In this document: piece after piece, positions 7,856 through 16,248 of the stretch
Numbering within the stretch: position 1 is the stretch's first letter
Layout: the number at the start of each line of letters is the position of its first letter
DNA from: Catalinimonas sp038039535
Lineage (GTDB): Bacteria; Bacteroidota; Bacteroidia; Cytophagales; Cyclobacteriaceae
Assembly: GCF_038039535.1 (NCBI RefSeq)
Contig: NZ_JBBPHP010000009.1
Location: 1-64,000 of the forward strand
Length of the DNA stretch: 64,000 nucleotides
Reading direction: 5' to 3'
The notes under the pieces: generated by a model
Databases searched by the model: none
What the model saw: the letters and a program-made list of their open reading frames with translations, nothing else
Told to the model about the DNA's origin: nothing
Program-made: the position numbers and the translations under genes

Positions 7856-8506
7856 TTATTCGGCAATAAGATGATCAGTATATCCTTGGTCAACCAATAT
7901 CTCATAAGCTTTCCAAACTTCATCGGGCACCTCCTGCGGTATTTGAAAACCTTTTTCCTCATATACTTTAATACGTTGCAGATCACCGACTATCAGATGG
8001 ATCACTCTTTCATGGTTGATTTCAGGATCATTGGCAATACAGTAGGATGTATAGTCCAGGGGGGGAGAAGAAATCAGGCAATCTTTATCAGGAAAATGAT
8101 TTTTGAAAGTAGCAAAAGCTCGTCTTTCCATATAAGGCTTCTGCACTACGATAAACTTCTGAAAATTAAGACCTTCTCTTTTCATCACCTGCTTGGTAAA
8201 TCGGAGATTTTCCCCGGTATTTGTAGATTTGTTTTCCAGAAAAATTTTTTTTTCAGGTACACCTTTTTCTATCGCTACTTCCGCAAATACATCAGCTTCA
8301 GGGCGTTCCCACATCCCCTCGGTAAGCCGGCCCAGACCTCCCGAAAAAATAAGATAATCGGCCCAGCCCTCTAGGTAAAGGTCAGCGGCATGGGCAGCTA
8401 CCCGCAAATCATGGCTTCCTAATGTGAGGATACACTCTGCCTTCTGTAGGGGATGATGCATCAGATGATAGTTCCAAATAGTTTGTATACAATCGTTTTT
8501 GTCCAT
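7856..8506 (-). CDS. YdcF-like DUF218 protein
   Basis: This 216-residue protein (start chosen at MDKNDC, as upstream codons encode a poorly conserved extension) carries the DUF218 core: ILTLGSHDLRVAAHAADLY, LIFSGGLG, then NKSTNTGENLRFTKQV and VVQKPYMERRA. DUF218 proteins include ElyC and SanA, linked to cell-envelope integrity; others bind S-adenosylmethionine. There is no transmembrane anchor, so it is a cytosolic YdcF-type member. It is followed closely by the holin-like gene on the same strand. Confidence 0.85.
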   Translation of the reverse strand: MDKNDCIQTIWNYHLMHHPLQKAECILTLGSHDLRVAAHAADLYLEGWADYLIFSGGLGRLTEGMWERPEADVFAEVAIEKGVPEKKIFLENKSTNTGENLRFTKQVMKREGLNFQKFIVVQKPYMERRAFATFKNHFPDKDCLISSPPLDYTSYCIANDPEINHERVIHLIVGDLQRIKVYEEKGFQIPQEVPDEVWKAYEILVDQGYTDHLIAE

Positions 8507-8666
8507 AGTGCACAATTTAGTATTTTTAGCTTTAATGGTACTGAAACCCACACTGAACATTATAATAATTACTCTATACTTTACTCAACTGCTAATGCAA
8601 AATAATCTTAATACTATGTTAACAATTTCATAAACCCAACTGGCTGGGCTACCTACTTATTTGATG

Positions 8667-8674
8667 TAATTTTG
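8667..8674 (+). promoter_or_regulatory. Bacteroidota-type -7 promoter element
   Basis: TAATTTTG fits the TAnnTTTG consensus and lies 25 bp before the PhoX-like start codon. I see no good TTG at the -33 position, so this is a partial match. Confidence 0.4.
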
Positions 8675-8699
8675 ATCTTTAATCAACCTAATCTGAAAA

Positions 8700-10094
8700 A
8701 TGCAATACAATACACAAAATAGACGTACATTCATCAAGTCTGCCGGACTGGTAAGCCTTGGATTTCTGGGACTCACCCAATATGTGAATAGCAAGTCGTT
8801 TTTAACCCCTGCGGCCAATAATGCCGGGTATGGCTCCTTAGTACCTGACCCTGAGGGAATTCTAAACCTGCCCAAAGGTTTTTCATACAAAATAATTTCC
8901 CGGCAGGGAGATAAGATGAGCGACGGCTTCTTTAGTGGTGGAAATCCGGATGGAATGGCTACTTTCCCCGGCAGCAATGGCAAAATGATCCTGATCCGTA
9001 ACCACGAAACTAATCCCGGAGACGAGAAGGGGCCTTATGGTAAAAATTTGGAATTGCTCAGCCAACTGAAGCCTAAACAAATCTATGATTATGGAGAAGG
9101 AAATATGCCAGGAACGGGTGGTACTTCCACCATTATTTTCAACGAAAAAACAGGTGAAGTAGAAACTTCTTACCTTAGTCTGGCTGGTACTGTACGTAAC
9201 TGTGCCGGGGGTATGACTCCCTGGAGAAGCTGGATCAGCTGTGAAGAAAATACCAGCCGTGCTGGAGAAGGACTGGAAAAAGATCATGGTTATAATTTTG
9301 AGGTGCCTGCCTCTGAAAAAATAAAACTCGCCGACCCTGTTCCTTTGAAAGAGATGGGCCGTTTCAATCATGAAGCGGTATGTGTTGATCCGCGGACCAG
9401 CATCGTGTACCAAACCGAAGACCGGGGTGATGGCCTGATCTATCGCTTCCTTCCCAATAAGGAGAAGAAACTACACAAAGGAGGAAAGTTACAGGTACTC
9501 GCTATCAAAGAACAGAAAAGTTTTGATACCCGTAACTGGAAAGATCTGAAAACACCAAAGATGCCTCAAAACCAGAAGATGGAAGTCGAGTGGCTGGACA
9601 TTGACAATGTAGAATCACCCGAAGATGATTTGCGACTAAGAGGTTTTGAAAGCGGAGCTGCACGCTTTGCCCGGGGAGAAGGTACTTGGTTTGGTGATGA
9701 TGAGCTGTACTTTGCCTGTACCAACGGAGGCGAGATTGGCAGCGGTCAAGTGTTCCGTTATGTGCCCAGCATTTATGAGGGAACTGATCGTGAAAAGGAA
9801 GCTCCCGGCACGTTAGAGCTCTTCCTGGAACCAAATGACCAGGATATTCTGAAAAACTGCGATAACCTAACTGTGGCTCCCTGGGGAGATCTTATCCTTT
9901 GCGAAGATCACCCTGAACCCTTTGTAGTGGGCGTAACACAGCAGGGAGAATTCTATAAACTGGCCGAAAACGTAGGGTACAGAAGTGAATTTGCCGGAGG
10001 CGTATTCTCTCCTTCTGGTAATACCTACTTTGTCAATATACAGGGTGCAGGCCTTACGCTGGCTATCAGTGGACCCTGGAAAAAACAAGCCTGA
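8700..10094 (+). CDS. phoX: PhoX-family (DUF839) Tat-exported phosphatase
   Basis: This 464-residue protein begins with a twin-arginine signal (RRTFIKS at 8-14 and a hydrophobic segment). The rest is a PhoX/DUF839 (PF05787) beta-propeller. Conserved ligand-rich segments include IRNHETNPGDE, CEENTSRAGEG, FNHEAVCVDP, YQTEDRGDG and CEDHPEPF. In characterised PhoX enzymes these acidic residues bind iron and calcium and the enzyme releases phosphate from organic esters. The gene stands alone with its own terminator, and no Pho regulator lies near it, so phosphate control cannot be shown here. Confidence 0.85.
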   Translation: MQYNTQNRRTFIKSAGLVSLGFLGLTQYVNSKSFLTPAANNAGYGSLVPDPEGILNLPKGFSYKIISRQGDKMSDGFFSGGNPDGMATFPGSNGKMILIRNHETNPGDEKGPYGKNLELLSQLKPKQIYDYGEGNMPGTGGTSTIIFNEKTGEVETSYLSLAGTVRNCAGGMTPWRSWISCEENTSRAGEGLEKDHGYNFEVPASEKIKLADPVPLKEMGRFNHEAVCVDPRTSIVYQTEDRGDGLIYRFLPNKEKKLHKGGKLQVLAIKEQKSFDTRNWKDLKTPKMPQNQKMEVEWLDIDNVESPEDDLRLRGFESGAARFARGEGTWFGDDELYFACTNGGEIGSGQVFRYVPSIYEGTDREKEAPGTLELFLEPNDQDILKNCDNLTVAPWGDLILCEDHPEPFVVGVTQQGEFYKLAENVGYRSEFAGGVFSPSGNTYFVNIQGAGLTLAISGPWKKQA

Positions 10095-10117
10095 CCCTAA
10101 TTGCTTAAATTCATATG

Positions 10118-10154
10118 AAGGAATCTTGTCTGATATTGATAAGATTCCTTTTTA
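10118..10154 (+). terminator. Rho-independent terminator of the phoX gene
   Basis: AAGGAATCTT (10118-10127) pairs with AAGATTCCTT (10141-10150) and is followed by TTTT. It lies just after the PhoX stop codon. Confidence 0.75.
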
Positions 10155-10198
10155 ATTTGTAGTTGTTTGCTACTCTTTCTTAATCAAGCTTTACGTCT

Positions 10199-11002
10199 AT
10201 GAAAAATTTGCTCTTATTCTTTTCATTTTTCTTCACTTTGAGCATACAGGCACAGGTTATTCCTTTGCCACATGCGCATGCGCATAACGACTACAATCAC
10301 GAGCGCCCGCTTTTAGATGCTCTCGCTCATGGCTTTACCAGCGTTGAGGCTGATGTTTTGCTCATAGACGGAGAACTGTATGTGGGACATGATATGCCTC
10401 AGGGTGATCATGCGCTGCCTACCCTTAAGGAATTGTATCTGGACCCGCTGCAACGCATTGTCCATAACCATAGAGGCAAAATATATCCCGATTATGAAGG
10501 AGATTTTTATCTGATGATTGACATTAAAACAGAGGCGGAAGCCACTTACGAAGTGCTTCGCGATCAATTGGCTGAATACACTTCTATTCTCTCTCACTTT
10601 GAAAATGATGAAGTTCAAAAAGGAGCTGTCACTATTTTCCTTTCAGGAAACCGTCCTATAGCAACTGTACAAAATGAAGAAAAAAGCCTGGTAGGCATTG
10701 ATGGAAGACCCGAAGACCTTGGCAAAGATTATTCAAGCGCCCTGATGCCCTTTATCAGTCAGCATTTCAGGGGAGTGGTAGACTGGAATGGAGAAGGAGC
10801 CATACCCAATCAGGAAATGCAGAAACTTACAGAGCTTACTGCTAAAGCACATGCCGAAGACAAAAAAGTAAGGCTATGGGCGTCCCCAGAAAATGTAAAC
10901 ACCTGGAAGGTGCTCATGCAGGCTGAGACAGACCTGATCAATACTGACAAACTGAGCGAGTTACAGGATTTTCTGATCAGAGGATATACCAGCAGCCACT
11001 AG
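10199..11002 (+). CDS. Secreted PLC-like phosphodiesterase (AIM6/GDPD-like)
   Basis: This 267-residue protein has a signal peptide (about 1-18, ending IQAQ). The mature part opens with HAHNDYNHERPLLDAL and FTSVEADVLL, then LYVGHDM, the catalytic His/Glu/Asp/His set of PLC-like TIM-barrel phosphodiesterases. The closest family type is the altered-inheritance-of-mitochondria-6 group. The substrate is probably a phospholipid headgroup or glycerophosphodiester, which would fit the neighbouring PhoX in phosphate scavenging. Confidence 0.82.
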   Translation: MKNLLLFFSFFFTLSIQAQVIPLPHAHAHNDYNHERPLLDALAHGFTSVEADVLLIDGELYVGHDMPQGDHALPTLKELYLDPLQRIVHNHRGKIYPDYEGDFYLMIDIKTEAEATYEVLRDQLAEYTSILSHFENDEVQKGAVTIFLSGNRPIATVQNEEKSLVGIDGRPEDLGKDYSSALMPFISQHFRGVVDWNGEGAIPNQEMQKLTELTAKAHAEDKKVRLWASPENVNTWKVLMQAETDLINTDKLSELQDFLIRGYTSSH

Positions 11003-11099
11003 GCTTTATGATAACTTAACATTGCGTTAATATTAAGAACACACTACTATCGTACATTTACCAACGTAGATTTGATTTTCATAATGGACGGTCACAAAG

Positions 11100-11125
11100 A
11101 GCTGAGAGCTTCTCTCAGCTTTTTG
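11100..11125. terminator. Convergent terminator AGCTGAGAG/CTCTCAGCT
   Basis: A 9-bp perfect stem with a 3-base loop is followed by TTTTT on the + strand. It overlaps the last codons of the MBL-fold gene on the opposite strand. A TAGATTTG element at 11067-11074 lies just upstream of it. Confidence 0.7.
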
Positions 11126-12131
11126 TATTTGGCAGAACCTCTTCCTGACTCAGCATAAATTTTTCTCCTACATCCAGAAGCTTAAGCTCACCCTTTATAC
11201 TTCCTCTCTTTTCAAGATCTTTTAAAATACTCACCGGCTCCCCCATAGGTTCATCCGACAAATCATAAGTACCATAGTGCATAGGTATCATCACTTTACC
11301 GCCCAGGTCATGAAAGGCATGAACAGCTTCTCCAGGATTCATGTGGGCTGATTTCATCACATAGGAAGGTTTGTAAGCCCCTACGGGCAAAATGCAAATA
11401 TCCGGACTTCCCATTACTTGCTTAATTTCCTTGAAATGATCCGCATAAGCTGAGTCAGCTCCAAAATAAATACTTTTGCCTTTGGCTTTGATAAAAAAAC
11501 TACCCCAGAGCTGACGATTGAGATCGTTTAGATAACGACGGTTCCAGTGTTTGGCAGGTAAAAAATATACTTCCACATCTTCCTTTAGCTTATACTGCTG
11601 CCACCATCCAGCTTCCTGAATGCTGACCTTCTTCTTCTTTTTCCCCAAGAGTTCTCTGATCTTTAGTGGTAATAGAAGTTCCATTTTGGGGTTCTGATCA
11701 AGCAACTGATTGACCGAGGCTTCATCAAAATGGTCTCGGTGTCCGTGAGAAATCAGGAGATAATTGATACCAATCAGATCGTAAATTGAACAGGGTAATC
11801 CAATCTGCCGCTTGACGATCGGAAGATCTTTAAGGCAGGGATCGGTAAAAAAACTTATGCCATTGATACGAATAAAAAAAGAGGCATGTCCCAGCCAGAC
11901 AATTAAATCCTCATCGCTGGTGATAAAAGAAGTGTTACGATGTACTTTAAGCCGAAAATCATCTTCTTTTTTTTCGGTTTTTTGAGGGTTACGGCTAAGT
12001 TGCCACTTTAAAATATTTTTGAAAGGAACTACATCTGATGCATAGTCAGCGCTTTCAAACATTTTATTTTGGTATAGGTTTCCCTTAAAGTCCTTTTTTA
12101 TGGTTTTTAAGTCTGGGTTCAGTAAATACAT
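11115..12131 (-). CDS. MBL-fold metallo-hydrolase (NAPE-PLD/UlaG-like)
   Basis: The start at 12131 (MYLLNPDLKTIKKDF) gives 338 residues; the longer frame would add an untypical leader. It has the metallo-beta-lactamase fold: VWLGHASFF, FTDPCL, then the metal-binding motif HGHRDHFD, a later His in PAKHWNRR, Asp in FGADSAY and His in MIPMHYGTYDL. This order matches the Lactamase_B_2 branch that includes NAPE-phospholipase D and UlaG. The protein is probably cytosolic, and its substrate is unknown. It is divergent from the lipoprotein gene that begins around 12100-12200. Confidence 0.85.
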   Translation of the reverse strand: MYLLNPDLKTIKKDFKGNLYQNKMFESADYASDVVPFKNILKWQLSRNPQKTEKKEDDFRLKVHRNTSFITSDEDLIVWLGHASFFIRINGISFFTDPCLKDLPIVKRQIGLPCSIYDLIGINYLLISHGHRDHFDEASVNQLLDQNPKMELLLPLKIRELLGKKKKKVSIQEAGWWQQYKLKEDVEVYFLPAKHWNRRYLNDLNRQLWGSFFIKAKGKSIYFGADSAYADHFKEIKQVMGSPDICILPVGAYKPSYVMKSAHMNPGEAVHAFHDLGGKVMIPMHYGTYDLSDEPMGEPVSILKDLEKRGSIKGELKLLDVGEKFMLSQEEVLPNTKS

Positions 12132-12657
12132 AGTTAGAAAAATAGTGACATTTATTCGCTTACAATCAAATTCTTTCACAAATCTGATTTCATTTCATTT
12201 GCTGCATCTATTAACTGTTTTTACTACTAAACGTTTACTCTACGCCTCATTAATACCCATGCTGATGGCGTGTGGTAATCCTTCCGAAGAAATCAGCGGC
12301 ACCTATGAAACCACAGTTACTACTCCTTCTGATCTTATTACTCAAAAATTTTTAGCTACTCAACTTTCTACTGACTCCTCTGCCGTGAGTGATCAGGGTA
12401 TCAGTTTATATCTGTCCTTGTACGAAGATCAACGGGCAGAGCTGAAGGTTGACTTTATGAACAGCAATCATGACATAATACAGAAAGGAAGCTGGGAACT
12501 TGTGGATAATCAGAGAGTTAAAATTTACTTTGTAGAGAGAGAAGGTAAATACTTCCGGGATACGCTAAACCTTCGCAGTGAGGGACTTCGGTTAATTCTG
12601 AGAGGCAAACCAAACGCTATAACTGATGATATTACACTGCTGAAAATCCAGCAATAA
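12100..12657 (+). CDS. Small lipoprotein of unknown function
   Basis: The frame from the ATG at 12100 gives 185 residues. A lipobox LMAC|G with the modified Cys at residue 58 follows a hydrophobic stretch, so the true start is likely a TTG or CTG near 12199-12202 that leaves a normal signal peptide. The mature part is a small beta-rich domain (ISGTYETTV, GSWELVDNQRVKIYFV, LNLRSEGLRLILRG), resembling META/copper-resistance NlpE-type barrels. It begins divergently from the MBL-fold gene, and the two reading frames overlap if the ATG is used. Confidence 0.65.
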   Translation: MVFKSGFSKYIVRKIVTFIRLQSNSFTNLISFHLLHLLTVFTTKRLLYASLIPMLMACGNPSEEISGTYETTVTTPSDLITQKFLATQLSTDSSAVSDQGISLYLSLYEDQRAELKVDFMNSNHDIIQKGSWELVDNQRVKIYFVEREGKYFRDTLNLRSEGLRLILRGKPNAITDDITLLKIQQ

Positions 12658-12699
12658 GCCTTGTACTTTCAGGAGCAGTGAGAAAAAGCTTAGATCATT

Positions 12700-13311
12700 T
12701 CATACCTTCTCTTTACCGTCTTTTAATGCTTTCGCCTGCTTTACCCAGGCATCTCTGCGGATACGACCGGGAAAAAATTCAATAGCCTCATTCACCTTGG
12801 TCTCATCATCCTGATTAAAGTTGGATACCTGTTCAAAAGTATAAACTCCCAGGGCGTTTAGCTTCTGCTCAATAAAAGGGCCTACCCCTTTAATAAGCTT
12901 AAGATCATCTTTTTCATGCTTAGCTGAGCGACCAATCCGGTCAAAATCAATATTCGCAGCCTTGGCTTTGATACGATCAAGCACTTCTTCCTGCTTAGTT
13001 TTCTGAGCATTATTTTCTGAAACCACTGTAGTTTGAGGTTCAGGTGCCACTGCTGTTTTAGCTTTTACTTCCAGGCTTTCAACTTTTGCTTTAAGATCGG
13101 CTAACTTTCTTTCCGCATCAGCTCTCCTTCGGGTACAGCGACTGAGTTGGGCATTAACTCCAGTTTGTTCCTGCTGGGCGGTTTCCAGAGCCTGCTGCTT
13201 TTCGTAAAGCACCGTTTCATAAGTATTTGTTGCTGTTTTTTTCCCGATCAGGTATCCCATAAAGGCGCAACCTCCCAGGGCTACCATTGCAAGAAACAAA
13301 TCTAAAATCAT
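12700..13311 (-). CDS. Membrane-anchored coiled-coil helix-hairpin-helix protein
   Basis: This 203-residue protein has an N-terminal membrane anchor (about 2-23), a long coiled coil (about 35-85, rich in Q, E, K and R), a Pro/Thr-rich linker and a C-terminal helix-hairpin-helix domain. The latter has the signature LKLIKGVGPFIEQKLNALG, then ALKDGKEKV at the end. The same domain occurs in the 126-residue protein at 14269-14649. Such domains (often near ribosomal L21-like or OmpA proteins) bind nucleic acid in other contexts, but here the topology would expose it on one face of the inner membrane. It is the last gene of a three-gene operon. Confidence 0.8.
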   Translation of the reverse strand: MILDLFLAMVALGGCAFMGYLIGKKTATNTYETVLYEKQQALETAQQEQTGVNAQLSRCTRRRADAERKLADLKAKVESLEVKAKTAVAPEPQTTVVSENNAQKTKQEEVLDRIKAKAANIDFDRIGRSAKHEKDDLKLIKGVGPFIEQKLNALGVYTFEQVSNFNQDDETKVNEAIEFFPGRIRRDAWVKQAKALKDGKEKV

Positions 13312-13335
13312 AGTATTAAGAATTAGGTTTCGGCA

Positions 13336-14226
13336 TCAGTTAAGCTTGATTTCTACACGTCGGTTTTGACTTCTGCCTTCTTCAGTATCATTGCTGGCAA
13401 TTGGCTCAGACTCTCCCTTAGAGTCAGTAATAATTTGTGTTCTGGAAATACCCGCTCTCGTTAAAATATCTTTGGTAAACTCAGCCCTTTCCTGACCATA
13501 ATCCAGATTTCGCTGGGCATCCCCTACATTGTCAGTATGTCCTATCAAGGCTATTGTAGCTCCATCATGGTGATTCAGGTATTGCTTAAGCTGACGCAAA
13601 TACTGCCGCAAACTATCATTTACCTGAATTGATGTTTCTCCAGTTGCAAAATACAGGTTCTGAGAAGATGACTTAAGCAGTTCTTCCAGTTGGGCTATTT
13701 CTTCTTCATCCAGCCTATTTTCATCAGGGAAATCATCTATCACTTCAAAAGCAAGACCATCAATTAGCGTATCCCTTGCAAAGCTTAAGTTTATGTTTTC
13801 CTGTGCGTTGACAAAAAGTTGCTCACGACTTATACCAAAATCATTGAGCCAGGTTTTGAAAGCTTCTGCTCTGGCCATTCCTAAGTTAGGAAGCAGAGAA
13901 TTGTTAGTCTCGGTATCGTCATAAAATCCGGTGATGATCAAGCCCTCATCTTCATGAGCATTCAGATAGTTTTTTACGGTAAGAAGTGCATCATCAGCAG
14001 ATTCGGGAATAATAGGCATAGCCTGCGAACGGACAAACTTGATATTCTCTCCTGCTTCAGCCTGTAGATCTTCGCCCACAATGATCAGCTGAGAGACAGT
14101 TTCGGCACGCAAAGAGGGATCAGTGCCGGTCCCATTACCTCCGCAATGACCCTGATGCCAGCAAACGTAATAATAGGTCCATAGACTGATCCAGGCTGCC
14201 AGAATGAGCATTAATATGATTCTCAT
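13336..14226 (-). CDS. OmpA-family protein with tandem peptidoglycan-binding-like domains
   Basis: The 296-residue protein has an N-terminal hydrophobic segment (about 3-22), a Gly/Cys-rich stretch and two OmpA-like regions. The first (about 70-145) is divergent: GLIITGFYDDTETNNS, MARAEAFKTWL. The second (about 185-296) is canonical: IALIGHTDNVGDAQRNLDYG, RAEFTKDIL, SEPIASNDTEEGRSQNRRVEI. OmpA-like domains bind diaminopimelate of peptidoglycan. It lies between two helix-hairpin-helix genes, with 24 and 42 bp gaps, so it is probably co-transcribed with them. Confidence 0.88.
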   Translation of the reverse strand: MRIILMLILAAWISLWTYYYVCWHQGHCGGNGTGTDPSLRAETVSQLIIVGEDLQAEAGENIKFVRSQAMPIIPESADDALLTVKNYLNAHEDEGLIITGFYDDTETNNSLLPNLGMARAEAFKTWLNDFGISREQLFVNAQENINLSFARDTLIDGLAFEVIDDFPDENRLDEEEIAQLEELLKSSSQNLYFATGETSIQVNDSLRQYLRQLKQYLNHHDGATIALIGHTDNVGDAQRNLDYGQERAEFTKDILTRAGISRTQIITDSKGESEPIASNDTEEGRSQNRRVEIKLN

Positions 14227-14268
14227 GAATTGAAATAAAAATCTATGGTATTACTTGTTTCACTGAGA

Positions 14269-14649
14269 TCATGCCGGTTTCTTTTGAAGAGCTCTGGCCT
14301 GCTCTATCCAATGATCTCTTTCAATTCTTCCAGCAAAGCCATTTAACTTTTCTTCTATTTCTTCAATATCCTTGGTGGTTAAGTCGGCAATTTGCTGATA
14401 GGTTTTTAGTCCAATAGCATTCAGTTTTTGCTCAATCGCCGGTCCTATTCCTTTAATCTTCTTAAGATCATCTCTGCTTGCTTTTGCAGGAGTCTTCTTC
14501 CTTACGGCTTTTGGCTTTTGCTGAGCGGGAGCAGTGCTCTGGGCATCTACTACTTCTAATTCCCAGACCTTAATATTCCGACTCATTAAGTAAATGAGTA
14601 TACCCAAGCTTGCAAGTGAAGCAAGTATTTTTAAGACTAGTCGTGACAT
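14269..14649 (-). CDS. Short membrane-anchored helix-hairpin-helix protein
   Basis: This 126-residue protein has an N-terminal membrane anchor (about 5-23), a Lys/Pro/Ala-rich linker and a C-terminal helix-hairpin-helix domain (LKKIKGIGPAIEQKLNAIG, about 65-120, ending with FAGRIERDHWIEQARAL). It is clearly paralogous to the 203-residue protein that ends the operon. It is the first gene of the operon, and the promoter region (14650-14859) is shared with the divergent small gene at 14860. Confidence 0.82.
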   Translation of the reverse strand: MSRLVLKILASLASLGILIYLMSRNIKVWELEVVDAQSTAPAQQKPKAVRKKTPAKASRDDLKKIKGIGPAIEQKLNAIGLKTYQQIADLTTKDIEEIEEKLNGFAGRIERDHWIEQARALQKKPA

Positions 14650-14859
14650 ATCTTCATGGTTTAGCAGTGATCAATATAAGAAAAACATACCTTTTTGCAT
14701 AAGTAGATGCTCAAGTTTGAAGTGTACAGCGTACGGAAGTGTACAATTTTGCTTAAAACGACATTTTCTTTGAAAAAACCCTATCTTATGTGTTAAAAGT
14801 TAAAACTGAAAATTGTATTTTTAGTTTATAAGCTAATATTTTCACCAAATAACAATCAT

Positions 14860-15117
14860 ATGGGATCAATTGCTATACCTATTCCTCCCTTATCCGGCAA
14901 CCAAGATATTGAGGTTGACATCCGTGTAAATGGGGAGTTGAAGAAACAGAATTTCCGGGTAGAAGTTTTTTTCTGGAAAGACTGTAAGGCTCAACAAAAT
15001 CGTGCGGAATGTATCCGTGAGATACTTTCAAAGTACGACAAGAACTGGCAACTCTATTACATTGGAATGCCAACCGATGATTTTGTACCGATCACTTTTA
15101 TGAAGAAGAGTGCCTGA
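14860..15117 (+). CDS. Small hypothetical protein, 85 residues
   Basis: This 85-residue protein begins MGSIAIPIPPLSGNQDIEVDI and contains a beta-strand-rich first half and a Cys/Lys-containing helix (WKDCKAQQNRAECIREIL). I do not recognise the family. The gene is divergent from the OmpA operon and convergent with the potassium channel. Its codon use and length look genuine, and there is a reasonable spacing to both neighbours. Confidence 0.6.
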   Translation: MGSIAIPIPPLSGNQDIEVDIRVNGELKKQNFRVEVFFWKDCKAQQNRAECIREILSKYDKNWQLYYIGMPTDDFVPITFMKKSA

Positions 15118-15138
15118 AAACTATCTGCTTACCAATAA

Positions 15139-16104
15139 CTAATTTAAAGGCACTTCTTCAGAATCATCTATCAAATTCATCCACAGGGCTACCATTCCCT
15201 TTTTATGACTTCCGTAAGCCATTTTAAACTTACGGCCCCACACTATCTCATCGTTTTTATATGAGTTCCTGGCATATACCTCCTGACTAAAGGAGTCGTC
15301 AAACCCCTTGATTAATACCAGAAACTCTCCATTTTGCTGTTTAAACTTCTCTTTGGTTATTCTGAATAAAGGACTGTCTTCATCCAGAGGATGCACTATA
15401 GTCCAGCTCATCGCCAGGAAATCTACTTTGCTACGCTCCAGCTTCAGATTTTCGTACACCCTTTTTTTCTGTTCGTGATCAAAATAGGTATACACCAGTT
15501 TCACCTGAACTTCTATCAATTCACTACTTCTTTTGTTAGCAATACGAAACATGAACGCATTGATATCCTGGTAGGGAGCAATGATTGCATTTTTGCTGTA
15601 AAGGATACGCGCATGAGGGCGGGAAAATCGTCCGTAGATCAAGCCGGTGATGAGCGCAAAGCCCATAAGTCCCAACAAGGACTCTATGGAAGAAACAACG
15701 CCTGCCCAGAAACCTACCGGATTAACCCTTCCGTAACCTACGGTAGTGATGGTTTGGGAGCTGAAGAAAAAAGCTTCGTATAAATTACCCATAAAGGCTC
15801 CTTCACTGACCGACAACTCATCCATACCAATCATCACATAGATCAGGGCAAAGAAAAGATTGGCTGTAAAGTAAGCAGCACATACCAGGCACAAAAAATT
15901 AACCCACGACATGGTAATAAGCGAATGATAAGCATCGTAGGGTCTGAGTAGTGGTCTGCCTTTCTTCTTTACATTAAAACTGCCGTTTTTATTGATCAGA
16001 CGCTGGTCAAACTCAAAACTTTTGTTTCCGAAGCCCAGGTCTTTAAAAGGCTCATTAATGTTCAGATTATGACTTAATTGGTTGAGGTACTCTCTGAGGG
16101 CCAC
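15139..16104 (-). CDS. KirBac-type inward-rectifier potassium channel
   Basis: This 321-residue protein has two transmembrane helices flanking a pore loop with the K+ selectivity filter TVGYG (residues 121-125, in SSQTITTVGYGRVNP), and a C-terminal cytoplasmic Kir domain (about 160-310: RPHARILYSKNAIIAPY, FRIANKRSSELIEVQVKL). The length and order match bacterial KirBac channels, which form tetramers and pass potassium. The most likely start is GTG at 16104, because no upstream ATG fits. Its regulation is unknown; the 5' region is shared with a divergent esterase gene. Confidence 0.92.
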   Translation of the reverse strand: MALREYLNQLSHNLNINEPFKDLGFGNKSFEFDQRLINKNGSFNVKKKGRPLLRPYDAYHSLITMSWVNFLCLVCAAYFTANLFFALIYVMIGMDELSVSEGAFMGNLYEAFFFSSQTITTVGYGRVNPVGFWAGVVSSIESLLGLMGFALITGLIYGRFSRPHARILYSKNAIIAPYQDINAFMFRIANKRSSELIEVQVKLVYTYFDHEQKKRVYENLKLERSKVDFLAMSWTIVHPLDEDSPLFRITKEKFKQQNGEFLVLIKGFDDSFSQEVYARNSYKNDEIVWGRKFKMAYGSHKKGMVALWMNLIDDSEEVPLN

Positions 16105-16248
16105 AGTATTAATATTTTTTTTAGACTATTTGAAAGTTGGGCAGAAGTAATTTCATCTTATATTAGAACGTTCAAAATTTTCATTGGATAAGATAAGTAT
16201 ACACATTATCATCAGATTTCATCAAACCATCAAGAAATCCTTAGTTTC

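Noticed and set aside
8059..8065. Seven-base C run in the YdcF-like gene
   Set aside because: Seven bases is short for efficient slippage and it encodes ordinary Pro-Pro codons in a conserved segment.
11067..11074. TAGATTTG promoter-like element before the terminator at 11100
   Set aside because: No -33 element and no gene follows on that strand; a very short transcript cannot be excluded, but support is weak.
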